Assembly: GCA_029851415.1 (NCBI GenBank)
Contig: CM056741.1
Coordinates: forward strand, 82,970,282 to 83,034,281
DNA length: 64,000 bases
Source of the DNA: Eretmocerus hayati
Taxonomy: Eukaryota; Arthropoda; Insecta; Hymenoptera; Aphelinidae
Direction of reading: 5' to 3'
Shown: piece after piece, positions 21,189 through 31,809 of the stretch
How the letters are laid out: every line of letters begins with the position of its first letter
How positions within the stretch are numbered: position 1 is the first letter of the stretch
Made by a program: the position numbers and the translations under genes
The notes under the pieces: model-generated
Database searches by the model: none
Told to the model about the DNA's origin: nothing
What the model saw: only the letters and a program-made list of their open reading frames with translations

Positions 21189-21959
21189 TTACGGTAAACG
21201 GGGACAAGATATATATCTATATGTATTTATTCTTACTGTATGGCCCAAACAGAAACGGTCATGTGCTTCCGTGGACTTCCTAAAGTGCGGTGGTCTGCTG
21301 GTCTGTGCGGTCTTCTTGTAGATCTTCCCCACTACTTCGCTCGCCTCTTTGCGCCTCTGCACATCCTGACGCAGCCTGATGACCTTGGCTTTCCACGCCG
21401 GAGCGTCCACGATCTCCACGACTCTCCTCTGCACCTGGGACGGCTTCGGACGTCGGTTGAGGAGACGCTTTATCTCCGTCGAGAAGCCTTTTGGCTTAGC
21501 AGCCAGCTGTGCTATTGGCGCGCGTGGCGGTGGGGCGCTTGGGCGAGAGCGTGACGATTTTCTCGAGACGATCTCTTTTTGGTCCGGTAGAACGGGTTTG
21601 CTGTCTGCTGGCTGTGTCTCCTGGACAACGTGGACTTCTAATCGTAGGGTTGGTGCTGGTGCTTGGCTAGATGTCGAATAGCTGATGTCAATTGTTGCTG
21701 TCCCTGAGAGCTCCTCAGGAGCAGCCGTGCGCGCGTTCTGCGGCATTGGTTCGTCTGGTGGTGTGATGATCTCTTCTTCCTGGTCTTCCGGTACTGCTAT
21801 TATTGTCGACGGTATGTAGAACGGACTGTCGACCGACCCTGGACCCGGGTCGTATTCCTCGAAAACATCATTGTCCGTTATTTTCACCACGTCAAACGTA
21901 ATACCCGCGAGGCTCGCGACTGCACGCTCTGTTTCCGTGAGTTCCTTTTCGATGGACAT
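21189..21959 (-). CDS. Gag-like or unknown ORF of pol-less LTR element
   Basis: 256 codons starting MSIEKELTETERAVASLAG. The N-terminal third is acidic (EDQEEEI). The middle is Pro/Ser-rich. The C-terminal third is basic, with FSTEIKRLLNRRPK and DVQRRKEASEVVGK, which could bind RNA. No zinc knuckle or protease motif is present. The position after the primer-binding site and leader fits gag, but family identity is not established. Confidence 0.45.
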   Translation of the reverse strand: MSIEKELTETERAVASLAGITFDVVKITDNDVFEEYDPGPGSVDSPFYIPSTIIAVPEDQEEEIITPPDEPMPQNARTAAPEELSGTATIDISYSTSSQAPAPTLRLEVHVVQETQPADSKPVLPDQKEIVSRKSSRSRPSAPPPRAPIAQLAAKPKGFSTEIKRLLNRRPKPSQVQRRVVEIVDAPAWKAKVIRLRQDVQRRKEASEVVGKIYKKTAQTSRPPHFRKSTEAHDRFCLGHTVRINTYRYISCPRLP

Positions 21960-22469
21960 ATTGCGTCATACTGGTGATTTTCGGCCTTGGTACCGCTAAC
22001 TAGGTCAAGTGTCTATTGTTTCAAGGTGGTGGGGTTATTCCCCTCGGTCTGGCGAGTACTATTCCGGTAATGATCCCGTTTGAATGGTTGAGAGGTTGGT
22101 GGGGTGAAACATCGCTTTGGGTAAACTAGGCCGAAACCTCCCACACTGACAGCTCGGGATGCTTGGTGGGGTATCCTTCCAGTATACCACGACGCTTCCC
22201 CTCGTCTTCTCCTTCCCTTCTTCCGACGGTTTGGTGTTCCTTTCTCCGGTATGCTGATCTTCTCTCTTCTTCTCGCAGTGTGCGTGTTCTGTATGTGTGC
22301 CTAAATAGCGGGTCGGTGTGTATGTCGAACCACTAATCCATCAGTATACAAGCAAAACGTGAACGAGCAAGAGATCCGGCAAAAGTCAGGCATAGTCTGT
22401 GTCTCATGTGAGAGAAAGTTACACTAGCTCATGGTACGGGAAGAAAACGGATCCGGCAATGATCAAAAA
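21960..22469 (-). other. Leader of pol-less LTR element
   Basis: About 510 bp of non-coding sequence between the primer-binding site and the first ORF. Packaging signals would be expected here, but none can be named. Confidence 0.5.
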
Positions 22470-22483
22470 CTGTCTGGGCGCCA
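22470..22483 (-). other. Primer-binding site TGGCGCCCAGACAG
   Basis: Directly adjacent to the LTR end (TTACA) on the minus strand. The TGGCGCC start is the classic form complementary to a tRNA CCA end. Confidence 0.8.
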
Positions 22484-22629
22484 TGTAACTGAGGGTTAAC
22501 TAGGGGGATAATAAGGTGGGTTTCAGGTCCTCAAAAGATCAGAAATGCCGGGTTTAGAATAATAAATATGAACTATTTATTCAAGTCATGTACAATGGTC
22601 GATCCTGTGAGAAAAAAGAAGAAATATAT

Positions 22630-23632
22630 GGGTCAGATCAGTATATTTCGGCAAATCCGTGCGCACGACCCCCGCGGATCTTTTCGCCAATTTTTTACAC
22701 GAAAGTAGGCACCAAAAATAGTACTTTCCCAGAGTTCCAGCCCCCTAAAAAATTTTTTACGCCCGCTAGAATTTTTTTAAGTTTTAAAAAAGGCTTTTTT
22801 AGCGTTTCTTAAAAAAATTGCCATATCGACCAGAAACATCGTAGCGAGGCGTGCGAGGTCGCATTTTCTTCGTTTTGATGTCAACTTTTAGAAAAAAAAT
22901 ATGCAAGACTCTCAAAACCAAATGCGTCTAGTCTACACGACGATACGTAAAGTCACTTTTTCTCGATTTTTAGACCATTTTCGGATGGATGCTATTCCGA
23001 CGCATCTGAATCTTCTTCCATCTAACTCAACTAGTTTTTTTTTGTCTTAAAAACTCCTACAATTTGCGCTCTTGCACGTCCAAATCGGATAATTTTGGCC
23101 CGAGTTATGTCCATGAGAAGATGGTGAGTTATCGAAAAATGCCCAATTTATCAAGCTCGCCAAATCTATCGCCCTCCACCAATCGACTCGAAACTTGACA
23201 CAGGTGCTCTTTCAAGTGTCCCGAACATGTGGAAAAAATTTCGCGCTGTGTTTCGGCCTTTCGTTGGAGCTATGAATTTTTCAAACACCCTCATTTTTGC
23301 AGTTTTTCGTGAAATTTTCAAAGCAAATCCTATCCTAATAAATAGATCTTGCTGCGCATGCGCATCTTCTTGGGGTTCTAGAATTTCTTTCAGTCGGTAG
23401 TTCGTGCGATTTCCTTCAAAATGCCCTCTTGTGGAAGTCAATTTGATACTACAGAACCTGAGATACAGCTGTTTCGGAAGAGGAAAAAATTCAAAGTACT
23501 CGAATGGCGAGCATCGATTTCCGCTTGTCATTCTGATAGAAGGAGCTTGTGTTCCAAAAGTGAAATTGGACTAGAATTGTACATACCTCCTCTCAATAAT
23601 CTCCACGCTGTGGGGACCCCATATTGCTCTAG
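22630..23632 (+). repeat. T2 left TIR (about 1 kb)
   Basis: Inverted copy of 27385-28386 with few differences. Both contain the same incidental ORF (MPSCGSQFDTTEPEIQ...) on opposite strands. Confidence 0.9.
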
Positions 23633-23878
23633 GTTTTTGCATTGCAGTGGAGTACTAGCACTGAACACTGATGCTAGCTGCACCACACTACTTATGATAC
23701 CTAGAACCGACCTGCAAACGCTACCTTCACGGAGTGCACTCTCGAATCCCTTTGATAACATACTTAAATCAACAAAATTACTCTGAAAACAAGATTGGAA
23801 TGGTCCAGTGTGATTATTTTCTCATACAAATTTATTCAACGAATAATATCACATGGAAGCATGTTCAAATTCCTTAGC

Positions 23879-24062
23879 TCACAAAATTTGGATTACGTCA
23901 CCAATAGCGTCCGATGACATCAATTTGAATTCTAAAGAATCATTCCCCACGGGAATACAGCAATGGAAATCTCTAGTGCCGTGGACAGTGTCAGTATTAT
24001 TATAGAGTTGTTTCAATTTTCTGTTAGTAGCGTTAATTTTATCTGCGCCGACCCAAAGAAAT
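23879..24062 (-). CDS. T2 transposase exon 4 and stop
   Basis: Follows a 79-bp intron (24063-24141) ending CCTTTTAG and joins in phase. It adds about 60 residues starting FLWVGADKINATN, including DFHCCIPVG, and ends at TGA 23879-23881. With exons 1-3 the predicted protein is 781 residues without an internal stop. Confidence 0.7.
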
Positions 24063-24141
24063 CTAAAAGGACAAAAATGTCATATATAGAGCATTTCGGA
24101 TACCACAAATTCTAGAAGATATTTGTACGATGAGTCAATAC

Positions 24142-24363
24142 TTGATTCCTTTGATGTTGCCATCGGCAGCTTCGTACATTTGTTTTGCGTTGGTGATCTG
24201 TGCATCAACAGGTCTCCTGATAGCTAATCTAGTAATCTCTCTTTTTGCCACAGCCCCAACACCATCACACGGGCTTTTGCCATGACTTGTGCAGAAGAAA
24301 TTGTACGATTTGATGCCAAGACCGAACCTTTTCTTGTGCAAACAGATGTTCACGCACATATTC
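24142..24363 (-). CDS. T2 transposase exon 3
   Basis: Follows a 114-bp intron (24364-24477, GTAAGT...CTACAG) and keeps phase with exon 2. It contains FFCTSHGKSPCDGVG, with a third acidic residue (Asp about 680) that would complete a DDD-type triad, followed by AKREITRLAIRRP. It ends before GTATTG at 24141. Confidence 0.75.
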
Positions 24364-24477
24364 CTGTAGGGTCATGCATTATGCAAAGCTTATTGAGGGA
24401 AATCCATCAATTTTAAATCATTCTGCTTGATAAAGTCAGAATAATAGCGGTATGATTGGCACTGGAGGTCTACTTAC

Positions 24478-25489
24478 TTATTTTTGTATTGAGTTGGAGC
24501 CCCATCAGAGAAATATATCACATTTTCTATACGTGGTAGATCAATTTTCACGGTTCCAATGAATTTCTCTTGGAATGCATAAATGGTTGCTGCCGTGTGC
24601 TGAGTTGAGTCACTGATGACGCAGTAGTTCTTAACTTTCACCTCACCATCACTATCCTTGTAATAAACAACCATGGGATGGACAGTCGCTTGAGTATTGG
24701 TATTGTTAAAATACCATGCTTGCACTGATCTTTGAATGACAAAAGCATAGTTTTCTGCAAAGTCCATCAGAACAATGATTGTGAATGCATCTAAATTTTG
24801 CTTACAATAAGCAAGAAATTCTTTTTGGTTTTCGGCAATAAAATGATGCGTCACCAAACGAACTACATCTTGACTGAGAGTCTGAATGAATTCACTAAAA
24901 GCTTCAGTTTTCGTCTGCAACGACATAGCACTGGACTTTCCACTCCCATTTGCACCCTTTGTGGACCATGTTTGAAATTTTATTTGTTTAGTAGCCTCAT
25001 GTTGTACACGTGTCGATAAGAATTGTAGAGCCCCATTCACTCCCGGGCATTTCTGGCATTGCTGGAGCATACAGTGGGGATTATCAATATCACACACCAC
25101 TTCTGCCATGAGATCTCTATATGTTACATTTGCATGTAGAGCATATACTTTTAATTTTACATTCTCATGTTGAGCACAAACGCAGATAGTATGTGTACCT
25201 GGATCCCCAGCTGATACACATTCTTTGGGGCGTAAGCCCCTGAAAAGAGTTAAACTTGGAACTTGGTTCAGATGAGGGTTTTCTCTTTTCCACCTCCGAT
25301 GCAACTCTTCAGTTGTGTGAAGCATCAGTTTCTTCTGCTGTTTCTCTTTCTCACCGGTGTCAAGATTTTTCACAGTAAGACACTCCTTTGTTCCTGGACA
25401 AATGTGGCAATTTTTTGGATCCAAGTAGTATTCTCTAATAGAGTCTTTGATATTCAACGGAAACACAGTGCGTGGTTTTCTACTGATAT
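24478..25489 (-). CDS. T2 transposase exon 2 (core, residues about 310-646)
   Basis: Begins after a TTTCCACAG acceptor and joins exon 1 in phase (intron 25490-25924, 435 bp). It contains Cys-rich elements (CHICPGTKEC, CVCAQHENVK, CQKCPG) and the segment LRPKECVSAGDPGTHTICVC. The probable catalytic Asp residues are in VLMDFAENY (about residue 550) and YFSDGAPTQYKN (about 640). Similar segments occur, from memory, in uncharacterised insect and cnidarian proteins of probable transposon origin. It ends at a GTAAGTA donor. Confidence 0.78.
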
Positions 25490-25924
25490 CTGTGGAAAGC
25501 AAATAAATAATTTCAAGTGCCATACTCTGAAATTTAGTATTCATTATAGAGTGATTACAAAAGTCCCACAATCACTTCACAGTATGAGAAAATATGACAC
25601 TACATTATAACACTCATCTGCTAGTGAGAAAAATAGTATAGAATTCTATCGAAACAAACCACTTGATGAGAGCTGTGAGGGTGAATGAATAAAAAACATA
25701 CGGGCTCAATGGAGAGAGATCAAGGATCACTTGAATATTTGAATTTGACATTCTAGACCAAAACCTAGGTAACCGATGATTCAATAAATAGAGATGGCAC
25801 ACAAAAGATTTAGAGGAATTACAGTTGCAATATTAGGAGAAGACTAGGTGGTAAGAATAATGTGTTGAAACTTGGTCACATTAGTTCATTTCTCTGGCCT
25901 GTAACAAAATGCGAGAAATCCTAC

Positions 25925-26852
25925 CTTCATCATTCCTTAACTTGAGCATTCTGGTAAACATGTGTTTTGAACAATCAAAATATTCTCTGATGTCTGAGTA
26001 GGTCCATGTTTTGGGTAGCAGCGCTATGACTTCGATTTTTTCTCTTATCATTGGAGCTTGTTTGAACTTGAATTGCAAGTTTCGAAGGATCTGGAAGAAG
26101 GAATCATTCTTTTCTATAAGATCTCTGAGATCTATGTTTCCCTCAACAATTTTGCAATCAAATGAGCGTTCCACATTTGCTACAACTTTATTCTGGATTG
26201 AGCTGAGTGTGTTTAGGGCTTGCACTCTGAAACGATCATCACTAAGTTTACCTCGCTTCAGTGGAGGCTCATCCAAAGCTTTGAGAATAACCTCTAGCCT
26301 CTTTTTTGACTGACTACCTATGCTGAAATCTGAGCTAGAGGACTGAGTAGCAGCACTGAGAGGCTCTAACATTTCTATGGAAGAACTCGCAGGTTCTGAA
26401 TGATGCTGCTGTGGTTGAGCCTCATCAATTTTGCTATTCACTTTCTTCATGCAATTTGTGCATAACTTTTTCCCTGGTATCAAACGCTTATTACAAGCTG
26501 CATAATAGGCATCACTCAAGCATAAACTTATTCCTCTCAAGTTGGCAGTGATAATTTTGGTGTGATTTGAATCAGGGTCACAACACTTTCGCTGGTGATC
26601 CACATAAGTTTGTCCGTTCAACAAGTACAAATGATGGCTGCAAATTGTGATCAACTGATCAGCTTCCTGATGTTCAATTCTGAATTTGAGAATAGTTCTT
26701 TCGTCATCTTCCAAATCAGTAATGTTAAGCAGCTCTTTTTGGTGCACATAAGCATTGCTATGACATACAGTCTGGGTCAATCTACCCACATCGCATTCGG
26801 GTTCAATCATTATAGTTGGATAATTGCTGGCATCTCGGGCATCACAATTCAT
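25925..26852 (-). CDS. T2 transposase exon 1 (residues 1 to about 309)
   Basis: The start is taken at the first ATG that gives a plausible N-terminus (MNCDARDASNYP). The open frame goes further upstream to 26912, preceded by a possible splice acceptor, so a 5' non-coding or extra exon is possible. Cys/His-rich patches (CHSNAYVHQ, CSHHLYL, CCDPDSNH, CTNCMKK) suggest a zinc-binding DNA-recognition domain. A Ser-rich linker follows, then a helical segment around LLPKTWTYSDIREYF. It ends with a GT donor at 25924-25923. Confidence 0.72.
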
Positions 26853-26912
26853 GAATAGATTGAGATAGTAAGTACATGAGGCCAGCAACTGGAAAAAGTA
26901 GATCTGTGACAC

Positions 26913-27384
26913 AAGGTGGTTGTAACAAAGATAACCTCGCTACACTCTAGTGACCAACACAAAGTTCTTATCATCTATGAAGAACATGCATAGGTACATC
27001 CAATGAATTCGATTTCATGTTTTTTCCATGGACAAAGTGAGACTTCCCGGAGGCCTATACTTACCAGAAATTTATAGAGAGCCATCTAGAGAGATGAACG
27101 AATGCTCATCGACGAAGCATTTTTCGCATGAGCACCATAACACCTGATAGGCAGAATGTCTTGAATCGTATTTACGGGAGGAGAATAAGTACGTAAATAC
27201 AGTCAATCGGTGTTCAGAATCCATTCAACATGCATTCAATTGAAATATACAAGCACTGACTCCGGCATCGATAGGGGTTCAGTTCAGACTATTCTTCGCA
27301 AGCACAAATTTGGTGACGGTTTAGTTTGCAGGTTCGTTCTGTATTGTGAGTATGGGCAGTGGTATACAGGGCTGATGCAAATAG
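26913..27384. other. T2 region upstream of transposase gene
   Basis: No ORF of note. A promoter and 5' exon for the minus-strand gene would be expected here, but no element is clear. Confidence 0.4.
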
Positions 27385-28384
27385 CTAGAGCAATATGGGG
27401 TCCCTACAGCGTGGAGATTATTGAGAGGAGGTATGTACAATTCTAGTCCAATATCACTTTTTGAACACAAGCTCCTTCTATCAGAATGACAAGCGGAAAT
27501 CGATGCTCGCCATTCGAGTACTTTGAATTTTTTCCTCTTCCAAAACAGCTGTATCTCAGGTTCTGTAGTATCAAATTGACTTCCACAAGAGGGCATTTTG
27601 GAGGAAATCGCACGAACTGCCGACTGAAAAAAATTCTAGAACCCCAAGAAGATGCGCATGCGCAGCAAGATCTATTTATTAGGATAGGATTTGCTTTGAA
27701 AATTTCACGAAAAACTGCAAAAATGAGGGTGTTTGTAAAATTCATAGCTCCAACGAAAGGCCGAAACACAGCGCGAAATTTTTTCCGCATGTTCGGGACA
27801 CTTGAAAGAGCACCTGTGTCAAGTTTCGAGTCGATTGGTGGAGGGCGATAGATTTGGCGAGCTTGACAAATTGGGCATTTTTCGATAACTCACCATCTTC
27901 TCATGGACATAACTCGGGCCAAAATTATCCGATTTGGACGTGCAAGAGCGCAAATTGTAGGGGTTTTTAAGACAAAAAAACCAGTTGAGTTAGATGGAAA
28001 AAGATTCAGATGCGTCGGAATAGCATCCATTCGAAAATGGTCTAAAAATCGAGAAAAAGTGACTTTACGTATCGTCGTGTAGACTAGACGCATTTGGTTT
28101 TGAGAGTCTCGCATATTTTTTTTCTAAAAGTTGACATCAAAACGAAGAAAATGCGACCTCGCACGCCTCGCTACGATGTTTCTGGTCGATATGGTAATTT
28201 TTTTAAGAAACGCTAAAAAAGGCCTTTTTTCAAACTTAAAAAAATTCTAGCGGGCGTAAAAAATTTTTTAGGGGGCTGGAACTCTGGGAAAGTACTATTT
28301 TTGGTGCCTACTTTCGTGTAAAAAATTGGCGAAAAGATCCGCGGGGGTCGTGCGCACGGATTTGCCGAAACATACTGATCTGAC

Positions 28385-28386
<2 letters not shown>
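27385..28386 (-). repeat. T2 right TIR (about 1 kb)
   Basis: Inverted partner of 22630-23632. The match ends abruptly after AGAGCAATATGGGGTCCC-type sequence at 27387. Confidence 0.9.

Positions 28387-28432
<46 letters not shown>
28387..28432. repeat. (AT)n microsatellite at T2 right end
   Basis: About 46 bp of pure AT. In the other LTR the matching site is a short ATATATATAT run next to T1. Confidence 0.95.
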
Positions 28433-28436
<4 letters not shown>

Positions 28437-28999
28437 AAGTACTGATGAATTAGTGTTCGGACGTAACTGTGTGTCTACAAAATGCGGTCTAGCCTTGAAC
28501 ATGGGAATCACAATCAGGTATTATTACGGTGCTTCTAAGGCCACGAGAGAGCTCCTAGAGGTGGGGAACACTTTGGTACCCTGCATGCCATCTCGACTCC
28601 TGGAGCTCCCAGGGAATCGAGAGGCGTTTTTCCGGGTGGTAACGCGGACGGGAAGATTGACTGACTACTGTGCTCCAGCAGCCAGCCTTCAAACTACTCT
28701 CGTCTGCAGCGCTCTTGCAGATGAAGAGGAGTTGCCTGCTAGTGGATGCGTAAGCCATCCCCAGACTAGAGCGCATGGGACTCGTTCGCCTCTCCTAGAC
28801 TGGAGAGGCGAAAGAGTCCCATGCGCGAGGCGGACTGGTGAAACCGGCACGAATCACGGCTATTAAAGCATGCGCGATCTGCGGTGCGGCGGTTCACGGG
28901 TTGCTCTGCCGAGGGTAATCGGCGCCTTTGGCCCGCACACGTCTGTGCGAGCGCACCGAAGCCCAACCGGTTGCGAGGGCTGAAGAGGTGCTCGTAACA

Positions 29000-30738
29000 T
29001 TCTTGAACCGGGTCAAGTAGGCACCGAAGCAACCAGAACTGATCATTCAGAACTGCGTCGTCCAGTAGTCCATCTCTCCGTGGGTGCGTTCCGCCCACTT
29101 GGCTACGCCACGGATCAACTGGTGCGTCCATCTGCCATTCGCAAATGGCGAATCCCACTCATTGTCAGTTTGCCACTGTTCGAGCGTGGTCTCCTTCTCG
29201 TTGTCGTGGATAATCTCCTTCATTGTCGGAGTCAGCACTCGTTCGGCTCCGATCACTTTCTGGCGGTCCCAGATCCTCACTCGCTCCGCGATGAGCAAGT
29301 GGATGGGCGGAGTACTCGCCAATACGTAAGCCGCATCTCCTGACACGGTGCGGTAGGCACGGATACTCCTCAGGGCCGCTTTCCGGTGGACAGGCCCCAT
29401 TCTCTTCTCGATGATGGTCTTCTCTACTCTCTTTCCCCACACGGGTGCACCGTACAGCATGATGGAGGTGGTGGCGGTGTTGAGAAGTGCGCGCCTCTTT
29501 TCCTTGGGTCCTTCGATATTCGGCATAAGCCGCTGGAGCGCCGCACCGACCCTGCTCGCCTTCTGGGCGGCTTCCTGGATAGGCTTCTTAAACGACCACT
29601 TGTCGTCGAGCCATACACCGAGGTATTTCAGCTCTGTCTTCCGTGGGATCTCTTGCCCGTTGATATAGAATCGAGGTAAGTCAAACTTCCTACGCCTTGT
29701 GACCACGATTGCTTCGCACTTCTTGACAGCGAGCTCCAGAAGCCTGCTGATCATCCACTCGTAAACTTGGGCCAGCGCTTCGTTCGCGCGTCCACCCAAG
29801 AGTTCCTCGTTGTCAGCCCATACTATGAGTCCCGCGTCGTCCGCGGAAGCCACTATTATCACTCCTCCTGTCAGTTCGATAGACAGTAAGCTGTCGTACT
29901 GGGTGTTCCAGTTGAACAGCCCGGGAACCGAACCCAGTCCGATTCCGGCGGACAGTACCCGAATCGCTTGTCCCTCGTCGGTGTCGTACACGAGGGTCCT
30001 GTTCCGCAGGTAGTCACTCGTGACGGCTAGTAGATAGGGGGGCACTTTACCTGCTTGGGATTGATAAACTCGCTTCCAGCTCGCGCAGTTGAACGCGTTC
30101 TTTATGTCCAACGCAATGATGGCACAGAATACTCCTCTTCCATGGGATGGGTTCGCTACCGACGCTTGAACCCGTTCTTGGACCTCCTCGATTACGTGCA
30201 CAGTGCTCCGTCCTTTCCGGAACCCGAACTGCATTGGTGATAGCCCACCGCCTTCTTCGTAGGCTTTCTCCACCCTGTTGAGCACCATCCTCTCGTACAT
30301 TTTCCCGATATTGTCGAGCATGCTGAGAGTGCGTTGACCTCCTTGACCCTTAGGTATCAGGACCAGCTTCTGGCGTTCCCACTTGTCCGGGAAAGTTCCC
30401 GCGCTCAGACAGATGTTGAAGAGGTCGAGGAGTAAATCTGGCTTGTATTTGAAGACCAGTTTCAGAGCCCCGTTTAGAATGCCGTCCAGGCCAGGGGCCT
30501 TGCCGTTGGGCAGCCTATTTGCCGCTGTGAGTAGCTCTTGCATAGTGAAGAGCGGGATGGGATCTTCGCTCCCCGGAGGGAATGTCACTCTGGGTTCTCC
30601 TGCTGGGAAGAGGTCTTCCACGATGCTGCGCAAGGTTGCTGCATCGTTCGGTGCTGGGTTGCCTCTCCGGGTTCGGACCTTTGACATGACCACGCGGTAT
30701 GGCGTGCCCCAGGGGTCTCCGTTAACAATGTCGCACAA
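29000..30738 (-). pseudogene. R1-G reverse transcriptase (ORF2 central part)
   Basis: 563 open codons from MCDIVNGDPWG to WTTQF, then a frame change. RT landmarks: NGKAPGLDGILN, PKGQGGQRTLSMLDNIGK (usually with a P at RPI), FGFRKGRSTVHVI, ALDIKNAFNCASW (motif A), GIGLGSVPGLFNWNTQYD where R1-type LINEs have GVPQGSVLGPLLWN, and VASADDAGLIV (motif C, ADD kept). LKYLGVWLDD follows, then the C-terminal domain shared with R1-F. The changed GVPQG box suggests an inactive enzyme. Confidence 0.88.
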
Positions 30739-30773
30739 TTCACCCCAGCATTCCTCCTTGCTTCTCCGGAAGG

Positions 30774-31801
30774 CTAGAACAAGATCTTTCTTTGCTTCTT
30801 TGTACGCTCTGTCATCTTCCGCCAGCGATGGTCGTTGCAGCTTCCTTGATCGCCACGCGGTCCTTTTTTTTTGTTGTTGCTCGTTCTCCGTAGAGCCTTT
30901 ATCTCAGCTGTGATCCAGTACTCTGGTTTCCTCCAGAAGCATGGTGTTGTCTTGCGAGGCATGGATGCGTCACAGACTCTTAAGATGGTAGTCGTTACCA
31001 TATCCACAGCCTCTTCCGCGGTGGAGTTCATCGGGAGATCCTCAGCTGTTTCTATCGATTCCCGGAATTTTCCCTCGTCTAGCTTGCGTACCTGCCACCC
31101 CGTCGGTCGCGGTCTGCGTGTCACCTGTCTCGGTCCGTCAGTCCTAAGCAGAAACCAAATATGTCGATGGTCACTCAATGTTTCCGTGTCCAGAACCTCC
31201 CACGATGTCATACGTAACATGAGCGACGGGCTCATGAACGTCAGGTCGAGGACCGAAGACCAACCTCCCTCCCTGGACCGAGTGTCGTATCGGTAGTAGG
31301 TGATAACCCCCCGTCTCGTTCGCGATCACTAATCCCAATGCCTCCATGGCATCACCGAGTATTGACCCCCGTCTATCACGCGGCTCCCCGCTCCAAGTCG
31401 GTTCCTTGGAGTTGAAATCCCCCGTGATTATAACTGCCCCCCCCCCATTGCCTCACATCCTCTTCTAGGTCGTGGAGCTCGTCTTCGAATTCGTGCGTCT
31501 TGAGCGACGGCGAATAGTAGCAGCTGTAGACTGCTGTGCCCCCTATGGTCTTTCGAGCGAAACCGCGGTCACTTACAGCTGGTGCAGTCTCACAGATCGT
31601 AGGATTCATGATCTGGATTAGAGCGGTCCCCCAGTGATCGAATGTGGATCGGAAGAATTCGCGCTTTTGAGGCGGTTTGGAGATAATCAGAACATCGATC
31701 CCCTCTTCTTTGGCAACAGCGCGTAGGAGATCGTTTGCGTCGCCACTCTTCCTGAGGTTGGCTTGGATGAAATTAGCCATTCCGACCTCTCCTCCGTTCA
31801 T
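30774..31801 (-). pseudogene. R1-G APE-type endonuclease, frameshifted
   Basis: The N-terminal part (31801-31376) reads ANFIQANLRKSGDANDLL and DVLIISKPP, the start of R1 endonucleases (usually SEPP). After a frame change, 31235-30774 carries LDTETLSDHRHIWF, the catalytic SDH box. In R1 LINEs this enzyme nicks the target DNA and so decides insertion-site choice, which here may be TC/GA repeats. A homopolymer C run at 31440-31445 may mark one frameshift. Confidence 0.82.
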
Positions 31802-31809
31802 ACGTGCTC

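Larger units (their letters stand above)
22630..28386 (-). mobile_element. T2: 5.76-kb DNA transposon with about 1-kb TIRs and an intron-containing transposase
   Basis: The ends GGGTCAGATCAGTAT and their inverse are the tips of inverted repeats 1003 and 1002 bp long. Between them is one minus-strand gene that can be joined in frame from four exons. The element lies in an AT run of the LTR, so the target duplication (perhaps ATAT or TATA) cannot be fixed. The open exons and near-identical TIRs suggest a young insertion. Superfamily is not assigned. Confidence 0.85.
18162..28999 (-). mobile_element. LTR retrotransposon without pol; each LTR carries a DNA transposon
   Basis: The two LTR copies begin TGTAACTGAGGG on the plus strand (18162 and 22484) and end at CACA/AACA (20604 and 28999). 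A perfect primer-binding-site start TGGCGCCCAGACAG abuts the right LTR (22470-22483) and a polypurine tract abuts the left LTR (20605-20619). The interior is only about 1.9 kb and holds two gag-like or unknown ORFs but no protease, RT or integrase, so it would need enzymes from another element. LTR length without inserts is about 710-765 bp. Confidence 0.82.
22484..28999 (-). repeat. 5' LTR of non-autonomous LTR element, split by T2
   Basis: The LTR parts are 22484-22629 and 28387-28999. An (AT)n run at 28387-28432 marks the insertion point. At 29000 the sequence switches to R1-G ORF2. Confidence 0.82.

Noticed and set aside
23421..23786. ORF in the T2 left TIR and its mirror at 27321-27596
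   Set aside because: It occurs in both TIR arms and has no domain. Open frame length is explained by the inverted repeat, although a TIR-encoded peptide cannot be excluded.
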